NCBI GenBank assembly: GCA_946407735.1 | Contig: CAMJPL010000016.1 | Span: forward strand, 1 to 61,654 | Source of the DNA: an uncultured Clostridia bacterium | Lineage (GTDB): Bacteria; Bacillota; Clostridia; Oscillospirales; CAG-272 | DNA length: 61,654 bases | Direction: 5' to 3' | Shown here: in pieces, positions 50,201 to 56,254 of the stretch | Position numbering within the stretch: position 1 is the first letter of the stretch | Layout: each line of letters starts with the position of its first letter | Translations under genes and position numbers: made by a program | Notes under the pieces: generated by a model | Databases searched by the model: none | Seen by the model: only the letters and a program-made list of their open reading frames with translations | What the model was told of the DNA's origin: nothing

Positions 50201-51786
50201 TATTCGGCCCCCGACGCGACGAATTTCGCCGCCTCGGCGGGGGATATCTTCTCGCCCGACAGCTCTATCGGCTCGTTCTCGCCGCAGATTATCGAAAACA
50301 GCCGTCTTCTCGTCTCGGCCTGTCCGGCGATTATGTCGAGCCGTTCGGCGGCGACGGAGGAGGCGATGTTTTCGAGGTCGTGCGAGGTGTATTTCGACAT
50401 ATAGTCGGTTATCCCGTCGACCGACTTTTCCATGTCGCTGTTCGTGTCGTCGAGCACCGAGACGCAGAGGCTGCGCATCCCCTCGGGGAGCTTGTCCTTC
50501 AGCACCGAGAGGGCCTTTTTCGTGTGGCTGGTGATCAGCACCGTCTTGCCCTGAGCGAGGAAATGCCCGGTCAGGTTGGCTATCGTATGCGTCTTTCCGG
50601 TGCCGGGAGGGCCTTGTACGAGGACGGCGCTGTATTTTTCTATCCGCCTCGCGATCTCGAGCTGCTCGCGGTTCGCCTCCTTCGAAAGGAAGATGTCCCT
50701 GTCCTCGCCGCTCGCGTCGGCGAGAAGCCGGTCGACAGAATCCGGCTCGCGATCCTGCATATCAGGCGCTTCGGACGACACTCCGCCCCTCACGATGTCG
50801 GCGATGTGCTCGGGGAGATATCCGGTGTTTTCGATGTTCTCGATGACCCTCGCCGTCATCCCAGACGCGCCGCTGACACGGCGGCGGACGATCAGGGCGG
50901 GGGCTGTATAGACGGTGAGCTTCCCGCGCGATTCCCATCCCGGCTTGAGGCCGTCGGAATAAAAGACGCTCTCCGGCGTCAGGGTATGGGCGAGGCGCTT
51001 CAGAAATTCCGGCGTGTCGTTGCGGTCGAGGGGATGATAGCCGTTCTCCGAGAGGTCGGCGCGCAGCTCGGGGACGCGGTCGAGATTGACGGCGCCGAGG
51101 GCGTGGAGTATCGTCGTCTCGAGCACCGTCTCGGCGTCGGTGTCCTCTATCGACACCGAATTGCTCCCGGCGTCGAACACCGTCCGCACGCGCTTGGTGA
51201 GCAGCGGATGGCAGACGGCGGGATTCGAGGCGACGCGGACAAAGCCGTTCGAAATGACCATCTCGAGCGATTCGGATTCCCTCTCGAGCCGTGCGTGGAG
51301 CTGATAAAGCTCGGTGAAAAGGGAGCGCACCGAGTCTATCTCCTTCTGCCTCGCCGCCCAGACAGTCCGCTTCTCGCTCCATTTCCCGTACGCCGTGACG
51401 CGGTCGGGGTCGTCGCCGAAGCGCTCCGGGTTGTCCGATAGATCGTCGGGGAGCGTATCGTATGTCCCGGGCTCGTTTTTATAGCTCTGCCAGCCGTCCT
51501 TCAGCCAGTCGGAAAAGACCCCGTCCGGCTCCGGGGCGGCTTCGAGCTCCGGCTTTCTCACGGTGAGGACGGCTGATCCCGCGTCGGTCTCCTGCGTGTC
51601 GTCCTGCACCCGGTCGCGGTACCTTATCTCCACGCTGTCTTTGAATGAAGGGAGATCGCCGAGATACCGGCAGAGATCGTAATCCGCCGCGTCATAGACG
51701 GCGTTCTGTCTGATGGAGCTCAGCTCCCGAATGTATTTGAACAGCGCGGCCGCCTTCTCGTTTACTGTCAACTCCCGTTTTTCCAT
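47230..51786 (-). CDS. SF1 (UPF1/DNA2-like) helicase with C-terminal nuclease-like domain
   Basis: This protein has 1518 residues from ATG 51786, which I prefer because GGAG lies six bases upstream. ATG 51810 sits only 11 bp from the -10 box and would give an essentially leaderless message. Walker A 'VQGPPGTGKTHTIANL' is near residue 393 and motif II is 'LIIDEASQSDISAL'. 'GDDRQVSPM', 'HFRCVPRIIGFSN', 'DFQGDERDVIFLS' and 'YNVAASRAKDQLFVIS' are the remaining SF1 motifs. Between them are long helical insertions. The C terminus (about 1390-1490) resembles the Vsr/MTES_1575-type restriction-endonuclease fold: 'GYRVENGRRVGGYRLDMTVV', 'AVECTGAAEL', 'ILERTGWRFIRVRASEFYLD'. The Glu-x-Cys replaces the common Glu-x-Lys or Glu-Cys-Asp-Gly, so nuclease activity is uncertain. 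Large helicase-nuclease proteins of this kind occur in phage-defence loci. Confidence 0.87.
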   Translation of the reverse strand: MEKRELTVNEKAAALFKYIRELSSIRQNAVYDAADYDLCRYLGDLPSFKDSVEIRYRDRVQDDTQETDAGSAVLTVRKPELEAAPEPDGVFSDWLKDGWQSYKNEPGTYDTLPDDLSDNPERFGDDPDRVTAYGKWSEKRTVWAARQKEIDSVRSLFTELYQLHARLERESESLEMVISNGFVRVASNPAVCHPLLTKRVRTVFDAGSNSVSIEDTDAETVLETTILHALGAVNLDRVPELRADLSENGYHPLDRNDTPEFLKRLAHTLTPESVFYSDGLKPGWESRGKLTVYTAPALIVRRRVSGASGMTARVIENIENTGYLPEHIADIVRGGVSSEAPDMQDREPDSVDRLLADASGEDRDIFLSKEANREQLEIARRIEKYSAVLVQGPPGTGKTHTIANLTGHFLAQGKTVLITSHTKKALSVLKDKLPEGMRSLCVSVLDDTNSDMEKSVDGITDYMSKYTSHDLENIASSVAAERLDIIAGQAETRRRLFSIICGENEPIELSGEKISPAEAAKFVASGAEYDYIPPPVRLYSPLPLGYERLAELYRTNAELASDEEPELECGLPSPSELPEPSGFDALTAGLAEQKAALAETLDALGWEADRLGTGDIIIVTPMRSCRVSSPTKEALAALSERLAGFETVSSWMRSAASDGRQGGASRARWTVLTAQIEKTHALSEKVTLGLFGHTITFSPDVPMTEIPALISKLRDHLEKKGKVSKLDLMLSGDLRQAISAASVDGRQPQSADDCRLILDRLELDRETSVCEGYWNGLMKEGGAPAFRELDPQSPINAAARWKSAILRWLDWFDTDIAELSALLSAAGFDPGQFLSLDPLDPIPAAIDKLISVVKTELPSAVNICSTALSIGGTEEKLKAAGDVLRSGKRAASPLCLSMLGAIEARDGDEYRRLYARMAALYTKYDVQTRRAALLAELASVAPKWADAVRERSGVHGGTAVPPHIDEAWRYRQLSGILENAVKTPLSPLLKKNASLSRRYRELTSEYAEKSAWRSLISRTELDIGMRQALQGWKQTVKKIGKGTGKNAARLRAEARRLMSRCQQAVPAWIMPVSRVMESLDPAVNRFDILIIDEASQSDISALSVLYMAKKVIIVGDDRQVSPMAVGVETETLNNLAQMYINGVIPNSQLYDAKTSLYDIAATTFQPLMLREHFRCVPRIIGFSNMLSYDGRIMPLRDSGSCSLLPSVADIRVEGGGRDGRGKTNPAEARRIVSLLRACLEAPEYKGSTFGVISLLGDDQAKLIDRMIYETVDIRDIDSRRILCGNASDFQGDERDVIFLSVVDSPDGDGPLKLMGFGPDDAYRKRYNVAASRAKDQLFVISSLDPATDLKSGDIRKTLLDYAADPDAFIPGSAASGKATELEREISSRLTEMGYRVENGRRVGGYRLDMTVVSDAAPVAVECTGAAELTGADAVRYESRLDMERQTILERTGWRFIRVRASEFYLDPDGVTERIKGELSAHGVLPGGADDHRDEGESLLARITARAAEIEAEDNISSD

Positions 51787-51821
51787 CTCTGTCTCCGAAT
51801 TTTTAGTCATTATATATATAA

Positions 51822-51850
51822 ATTATATCATACGGGTAGGGCTTTGTCAA
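51822..51850 (-). promoter_or_regulatory. Consensus SigA promoter of the helicase gene
   Basis: Minus strand: TTGACA (51850-51845), 17 bp, TATAAT (51827-51822). Transcription would start near 51815. Divergent from the promoter at 51889. Confidence 0.88.
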
Positions 51851-51888
51851 TATAAATCATCCATGCCGCGAAGGTGATGAAAAAAGTC

Positions 51889-51917
51889 TTGACAAACCGG
51901 TCGGGATATGATATAAT
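51889..51917 (+). promoter_or_regulatory. Consensus SigA promoter of the microgene
   Basis: TTGACA (51889-51894), 17 bp, TATAAT (51912-51917). Start of transcription near 51924. Reads into a 20-codon gene and two terminators. Confidence 0.9.
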
Positions 51918-51965
51918 CAGATATGCCGAAAAGGCGAAATACTGTTAAGACAGGAGGGATCCGTC

Positions 51966-52028
51966 ATGAAAACGCTGATATTCACCGGCTGCCATGATCG
52001 CCGCTCCTGTATTTCAACTGACAGATAA
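51966..52028 (+). CDS. 20-residue microprotein or leader peptide
   Basis: ATG at 51966 follows an excellent Shine-Dalgarno (AGGAGGG, 51950-51956) at a nine-base spacing, and TAA ends at 52028. The peptide begins 'MKTLIFTGCHD' and contains two Cys (residues 9 and 15) and an Arg pair. It is the only product of a perfect promoter, since two intrinsic terminators follow within 85 bp. It could be an independent small protein, an attenuator leader peptide for the ABC-class ATPase downstream, or part of a small RNA of about 150 nt. I recognise no family. Leader peptides that sense an amino acid normally carry runs of its codons, which I do not see here; two Cys codons are the only hint. Confidence 0.6.
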   Translation: MKTLIFTGCHDRRSCISTDR

Positions 52029-52049
52029 CCGCGGCATTCTCCGTTCATT

Positions 52050-52073
52050 GCATCCGGAAGGGGTGCTTTTTTT
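52050..52073 (+). terminator. Intrinsic terminator 1 after the microgene
   Basis: GCATCC (52050-52055), loop GGAAG, GGGTGC (52061-52066, one wobble), then seven T. Confidence 0.75.
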
Positions 52074-52085
52074 CGTTGTGATATT

Positions 52086-52112
52086 AAAAAGCGCCCTGAC
52101 AGGCGCTTTTTT
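52086..52112 (+). terminator. Intrinsic terminator 2 after the microgene
   Basis: AAAAGCGCC, loop CTGACA, GGCGCTTTT, with a T-run. Lies 65 bp before the ATPase start at 52179, so the ATPase needs read-through, antitermination or its own promoter. Confidence 0.85.
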
Positions 52113-52178
52113 TACGCCGGCGCCGCCGAATAGAGGCATCCGGGCGTAAGCTGTGATGACGAAAAGGAGAATACCGAT

Positions 52179-53954
52179 TTGAAAAGGCTTTTCAAACTCA
52201 TGAAGGGGATGCGGGAGGACACGTCGACCTATACCGCCATGTACGACGGGACCGTATTCATCCCGCAGCCGGGGGACAATCCCGACGAGCGCAGCCGCGA
52301 CACGCTGTATTTCGGCGGGGAGATCGGCTATGACATAACGCCGAGCGGCAGGGGCGAGGCGGACAGGCCGACCGTCGTGATACAGATACCCTGCGATACG
52401 CTCGGGATCGACAGGTTCACCGCGTCCTCTGCCGATTTCTGCCTCAGGGCGTTCATACCGTATATCGACGAACTGAATTCCGACCTGTACAACCGGAGCC
52501 GCCCAGACAGCGAGAACGGCGCGTATTACATCTTCCGCCCGGGCGGTGAGATTACGGTGAACAACAGCGGGTATTTCGCCCTCTGCCGACAGAAGGACTA
52601 TACTTTGGTCGGGCTGAGAGAGGTGCCGCTTCTCGACGGCGTGCCGCGCCCGCCGAGGATGTGCCTCTGCCTTCGCCTGCAGGTCCAGCTCCCGCGCGGG
52701 AAGCTGAAAAAGGCGATACGGATGCTGTGCTCCGACCTGCCGAAGGCGGCGCAGGGGTATATATCGAATTTCAGCCATAAAGGCTTCGATCTCGCGGCGA
52801 AGCTCGAGGACATGAGAGCGGAGATACGGCGTTGGCTTCAGGACAGCGAATACTGCGCCTTCATAGCCGACGGGAGCGTGCTGCCGAGGATAAGCGGGAC
52901 CGATCTGCCGATGCCGGGGGCGGTGCCGTTCAAGGCGCCGGAGGGGAGCGCCGTCACCGTCGCCGGGGTGCGCGGCATGGGGATACGCCGGGGCGTCACC
53001 GTCATCACCGGCGGCGGATATTCGGGGAAATCGACGGTGCTCGAGGCCGTCGCCGCCGGGATATACGATCACTGCGCCGGGGACGGCAGAGAGCTGTGCA
53101 TCACCGACGATACCGCCGTGTCGGTGTCGGCGGAGGACGGACGGGCGGTGAAAAACGTCAACATAAGCCCGTTCATCAAATATCTTCCGGGCGGCGACAT
53201 ATCCGACTTTTCCACCCTGCGGGCCTCCGGCTCGACATCTCAGGCGGCGAACGTCATGGAGGCTGTCGGCGCGGGAGCCCGGCTGCTCATCATCGACGAG
53301 GACCGCAGCGCGGCGAATTTCATGATAAGGGACGGGGCGATGAAGGCGCTGATCGAAAGGGAGCCGATAACGCCGCTCACCGACAGGGTGAGAGAGCTAT
53401 CCGATATGGGCGTGTCGACACTGCTCGTCATCGGCGGGAGCGGGGAATATCTCGCCGCCGCGGACAAGGTCTGCCGCATGGACGAGTTCGTCATGAGCGA
53501 CGCGACGGTGCAGGCGGAGGATATCTGCCGATGCTTCGGCATAACGGCCGAAAGGCCGGATAGGGCCGACTGGAGCTATAAACCACGTACCGCCGTCTCC
53601 GGCTGGACGTCGTACCCGCCCCGCAGCGGCAGCGAGCGTATGAGCGTGAGCGAGCTAGGCATCATATCGGTCGGAGATGAAGACATCGACGCGCGCGGCA
53701 TACGGGACATCATAAATACCGAACAGCTCAGGGCCGTCGGCTTCATCATACGGACGCTGATGATAAGGCACGAAAAGGGCGATTTCGACGCCGCCGCGCG
53801 GCTGGACGAGCTGTACGATGAGATCGGGAGGGAAGGCCTCGATATCGTTTACAGCGGCCGGTTCACCGGCGAGGGGAGGTTTCTGTCGCTGCCGAGGAAA
53901 TGCGACGTCATGGCGGCGATAAATCGCATGAGGCACGTCGTATGGAGGCAGTGA
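52179..53954 (+). CDS. ABC-class ATPase of unknown function
   Basis: This 591-residue protein matches the stand-alone 'predicted ATPase of the ABC class' family. The N-terminal half (1-250) is a non-catalytic domain ('LFKLMKGMREDTSTY', 'PCDTLGIDRFTASSADFCLRAF', 'LCLRLQVQLPRGKLKKAI'). The ATPase half has Walker A 'TGGGYSGKSTVLEAVAAGIY' (about 285-304), a Walker B-like 'ARLLIIDEDRSAANFMIRD', and the H-loop region 'STLLVIGGSGEYLAAADKV'. There is no membrane segment, so it is not a transporter subunit; nucleic-acid or small-molecule handling is usually guessed. Start is TTG 52179, supported by AAAAGGAG at good spacing. It sits behind the two terminators of the microgene. Confidence 0.85.
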   Translation: MKRLFKLMKGMREDTSTYTAMYDGTVFIPQPGDNPDERSRDTLYFGGEIGYDITPSGRGEADRPTVVIQIPCDTLGIDRFTASSADFCLRAFIPYIDELNSDLYNRSRPDSENGAYYIFRPGGEITVNNSGYFALCRQKDYTLVGLREVPLLDGVPRPPRMCLCLRLQVQLPRGKLKKAIRMLCSDLPKAAQGYISNFSHKGFDLAAKLEDMRAEIRRWLQDSEYCAFIADGSVLPRISGTDLPMPGAVPFKAPEGSAVTVAGVRGMGIRRGVTVITGGGYSGKSTVLEAVAAGIYDHCAGDGRELCITDDTAVSVSAEDGRAVKNVNISPFIKYLPGGDISDFSTLRASGSTSQAANVMEAVGAGARLLIIDEDRSAANFMIRDGAMKALIEREPITPLTDRVRELSDMGVSTLLVIGGSGEYLAAADKVCRMDEFVMSDATVQAEDICRCFGITAERPDRADWSYKPRTAVSGWTSYPPRSGSERMSVSELGIISVGDEDIDARGIRDIINTEQLRAVGFIIRTLMIRHEKGDFDAAARLDELYDEIGREGLDIVYSGRFTGEGRFLSLPRKCDVMAAINRMRHVVWRQ

Positions 53955-53997
53955 GGGCGATTTAATAATAATGTTACATATGCTTTCGGTTCAGCGC

Positions 53998-54026
53998 TTG
54001 CATAACTGCGGCGATGATGGTATAAT
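53998..54026 (+). promoter_or_regulatory. SigA promoter of sortase gene
   Basis: TTGCAT (53998-54003), 17 bp ending in TGATGG, TATAAT (54021-54026). Confidence 0.8.
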
Positions 54027-54083
54027 ATACAGATAAAGTATATATAAAATTTGTCGTTATATCGCAGGTTTGGAGCCTCGGAA

Positions 54084-54962
54084 TTGAAAAAGACTAAAAG
54101 CAGATTTACCACACTGATCCTTGCCCTTCTGTTCCTCGTCGGGCTCGGGCTGGTGCTTTACCCCACCGTCAGCGACTACTGGAACTCGCTGCACTCGTCG
54201 AGAGCCATCGCCAGCTACTCGCAGCAGGTGGCGAACATCGACAACGACATGTACGACCATCTCTGGGAATCGGCGTTTAAATACAACGAGGATCTGGCAA
54301 AGAAGGAAAACCAGTACGTCATAGATGATCCCGAGCTCTACCGCTCGATGCTCGACATAGGCGGAGGCGGCGTCATGGGATATATCGAGATTCCCGCCAT
54401 AGCCGTTTCGCTGCCGATATACCACGGCACCGAGGAAAGCATCCTCCAGGTAGCCGTCGGACACATCGAATGGTCGAGCCTGCCGGTCGGCGGCATCGGA
54501 TCCCACAGCGTCCTGTCGGGGCACAGAGGCCTTCCGTCGGCCAAGCTGTTCACCGACCTCGACAAGCTCACCGTCGGCGACGAGTTCATGCTCTGCGTGC
54601 TCGACGAGGTGCTGACGTACGAGATCGACCAGATCCTCATCGTCCTGCCTCAGGAAACGGGCGCGCTGCTGATCGACCACGATCACGACTACTGCACCCT
54701 CGTCACCTGCACCCCATACGCCATAAACTCGCACCGTCTTCTGGTGCGCGGGCACAGGATAGAGACCGAGGAGGCGACGAGAGCCGCCGTCAGGGTCACC
54801 GCCGACGCGATGCAGATCCAGCCGTCGCTGATAGCCCCCTTCCTCGCCGTGCCGCTCATCATCATCCTGCTCGTCGTGCTGTTCATCGGCGACAAGAAAT
54901 CGGCGCCGGGTGTGGAGAACGTGTATGAGAAATACAGGGAAGGCCGCGAAAAAGACAGATAA
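54084..54962 (+). CDS. Class C sortase
   Basis: This 292-residue membrane-anchored transpeptidase has an N-terminal helix (about 8-28), a long linker with 'YPTVSDYWNSLHSSRAIASY' that is typical of class C, the catalytic His in 'VLSGHRGLP', catalytic Cys in 'YCTLVTCTPY' and Arg in 'HRLLVRGHR', and a second C-terminal membrane helix (about 250-272). This layout is that of pilus-polymerising sortases. No pilin or LPxTG protein is encoded in this window, so the substrate must be elsewhere. I use TTG 54084, preceded by GGAG; an in-frame TTG at 54051 lacks such a site. Confidence 0.9.
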   Translation: MKKTKSRFTTLILALLFLVGLGLVLYPTVSDYWNSLHSSRAIASYSQQVANIDNDMYDHLWESAFKYNEDLAKKENQYVIDDPELYRSMLDIGGGGVMGYIEIPAIAVSLPIYHGTEESILQVAVGHIEWSSLPVGGIGSHSVLSGHRGLPSAKLFTDLDKLTVGDEFMLCVLDEVLTYEIDQILIVLPQETGALLIDHDHDYCTLVTCTPYAINSHRLLVRGHRIETEEATRAAVRVTADAMQIQPSLIAPFLAVPLIIILLVVLFIGDKKSAPGVENVYEKYREGREKDR

Positions 54963-54982
54963 AGCATAAGAATCGAAAAAAT

Positions 54983-55014
54983 ACCGTCCCTCCTGTCGAA
55001 GGAGGGACGGTTTT
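54983..55014. terminator. Bidirectional terminator between sortase and flavodoxin genes
   Basis: ACCGTCCCTCC, 7-base loop, GGAGGGACGGT, with TTTT on the plus side and a longer T-run on the minus side (from AAAAAAT). It serves both convergent genes. Confidence 0.92.
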
Positions 55015-55033
55015 CGTATCCGTCATCGGTCTT

Positions 55034-55456
55034 TCAGATAAGCGACGCTCCGAGGGCTTTGCAGGCTTCGACAGCGTCGTCGTCGGGGGCCTCGTTGCAT
55101 ATGACGAAGTCGCAGGCGATGACGGCGCCGTCGTCCAGGCAGCGCTGATTCCAGTTCCTCATCCATTCGCCGTCTCCCCAGCCGTAGGAGCCGAAGAGGG
55201 CGATCTTTTTCCCGGCGAGCTGCGGCTCGACCGATTCGAACATCGGGAGGAATTCTCCGTCCTCCAGCTCCTCGGAGCCCATCGAGGGGCAGCCGAACGC
55301 GAAGGCGTCGAATTCTCCCATTTTGTCGGGGCCGAATGAGGCGGCGGCGATGATCTCGGCCTCTCCGCCGGCTCCTTTGATACCGTCGGCGACGGCGTCT
55401 GCCATAGCCTCGGTGTTTCCGGTTCCACTCCAGTAAACGACAGCTATCCTGCTCAT
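55034..55456 (-). CDS. Flavodoxin
   Basis: This 140-residue short-chain flavodoxin is a cytoplasmic FMN electron carrier that replaces ferredoxin when iron is scarce. The FMN phosphate loop is 'SGTGNTEAMA' (about residues 10-19). Isoalloxazine-binding segments are 'FGCPSMGSEEL' near 54-64 and 'FGSYGWGDGEWM' near 88-99. It starts 44 bp after the repaired end of the DUF3793 gene on the same strand, a pairing common in Clostridia and often iron-regulated. The promoter shared with DUF3793 carries palindromes that look like metalloregulator operators. Confidence 0.95.
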   Translation of the reverse strand: MSRIAVVYWSGTGNTEAMADAVADGIKGAGGEAEIIAAASFGPDKMGEFDAFAFGCPSMGSEELEDGEFLPMFESVEPQLAGKKIALFGSYGWGDGEWMRNWNQRCLDDGAVIACDFVICNEAPDDDAVEACKALGASLI

Positions 55457-55500
55457 TTTTTATTCCTTTCTGTATGTAGGCGGTGGTTTTCGGCGGTGTG

Positions 55501-56053
55501 TCATGTGCGGACGGTCAGACGCTCGAGAGGGCAGCCGCTCAGATGCATCGAGCGGTAGATCCTCCGGCATTTTCTGAACTTCTCGAACTGCTTTTCTGCG
55601 GAGTCGGTGTCACCGTAGACCTTCCAGCAGCCGAAGAGACGGCATCCGTTCGGGCCCTGCTCGATGAAAGCCCTTCACGTCCTGCGGCGGGTAGCCGAGA
55701 AAGAGACCGATCTCATGAGGGAAGTCCCGGCTCTCGTTCAGCCGCCGCGTGAGATGCGCGATGCACCTGTTCGGATTTTCCGGCGGATATCCCCGCTCGC
55801 GCAGGATCGACGCCGCTCCGTGGCCGCAGAGGTCGCGTCTCAGCATGGCCGGACGCCAGACGTAGAGCAGGGCGTGATCTTCCCTCCGGCGGAGGGGCAT
55901 TATCACGAGCCCCTTCTGCTTCATCCTGCGGTTGAAGCCGCGGACGAAGGAGTAAAGCTCGTCCTTTCCCGAAAATGAGGAGGAAAACAGGCTGGCGGTC
56001 TTTATCGCCGCGAGCGTCGGCGAGCAGTGCTCTATCAGCTGTGAATCCGACAT
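55501..56053 (-). pseudogene. DUF3793 family gene with frameshift
   Basis: The start is ATG 56053 after GGGAGG. The frame matches DUF3793 through 'HCSPTLAAIKTASLF', 'ALLYVWRP' and 'FPHEIGLFLGYPPQDVKGF'. It then slips, and the read product ends at 55610 with an unrelated tail. If one base of the AAA run at 55667-55669 (TTT on the coding strand) is skipped, the protein continues 'IEQGPNGCRLFGCWKVYGD', 'EKQFEKFRKCRRIYRSM' and ends 'LERLTVRT' at 55501. That restores the family's normal length (about 183 residues). So this is a single-base insertion, a sequencing error, or a +1 frameshift site. DUF3793 has no known function but accompanies flavodoxins and ferrous iron genes. Confidence 0.8.
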
Positions 56054-56095
56054 TTCCGCCTCCCGTCCCTGTGCGTCATACCTGTCCGTATTGTA

Positions 56096-56113
56096 AGTTA
56101 GATACAACTAACT
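56096..56113. promoter_or_regulatory. Operator-like palindrome at the DUF3793 transcription start
   Basis: AGTTAG-ATACAA-CTAACT is a perfect 6-bp inverted repeat covering about +1 to +18 of the DUF3793/flavodoxin promoter. The TTAG/CTAA half-sites recall DtxR/MntR-type metalloregulator sites, an inference. Confidence 0.6.
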
Positions 56114-56120
56114 CATATAT

Positions 56121-56149
56121 ATTATATCACACCCGCGTCATATTGTCAA
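56121..56149 (-). promoter_or_regulatory. Consensus SigA promoter of DUF3793-flavodoxin
   Basis: Minus strand: TTGACA (56149-56144), 17 bp ending in TGTGA, TATAAT (56126-56121). Operator-like palindromes lie at 56096-56113 and 56188-56205. Confidence 0.9.
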
Positions 56150-56187
56150 TGAGTGAAAATCCACAAGAATCGGGCGGGCAAAGTGTG

Positions 56188-56205
56188 TTAGTTATGTTTA
56201 ACTGA
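56188..56205. promoter_or_regulatory. Second operator-like palindrome upstream of DUF3793
   Basis: TTAGTTA-TG-TTTAACTGA is an imperfect palindrome with the same TTAGTTA-type half-sites. 'GATACAAC' follows it here and is also part of the first site. Confidence 0.45.
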
Positions 56206-56214
56206 TACAACGGC

Positions 56215-56248
56215 ATAAAAACGCCGCCGGGATGAGATCCGGCGGCGT
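56215..56248 (-). terminator. Terminator of solute-binding lipoprotein 4
   Basis: Minus strand: ACGCCGCCGG, 8-base loop, CCGGCGGCGT, then TTTTATG. It begins a few bases after the stop at 56255. Confidence 0.9.
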
Positions 56249-56254
56249 GTCCGC

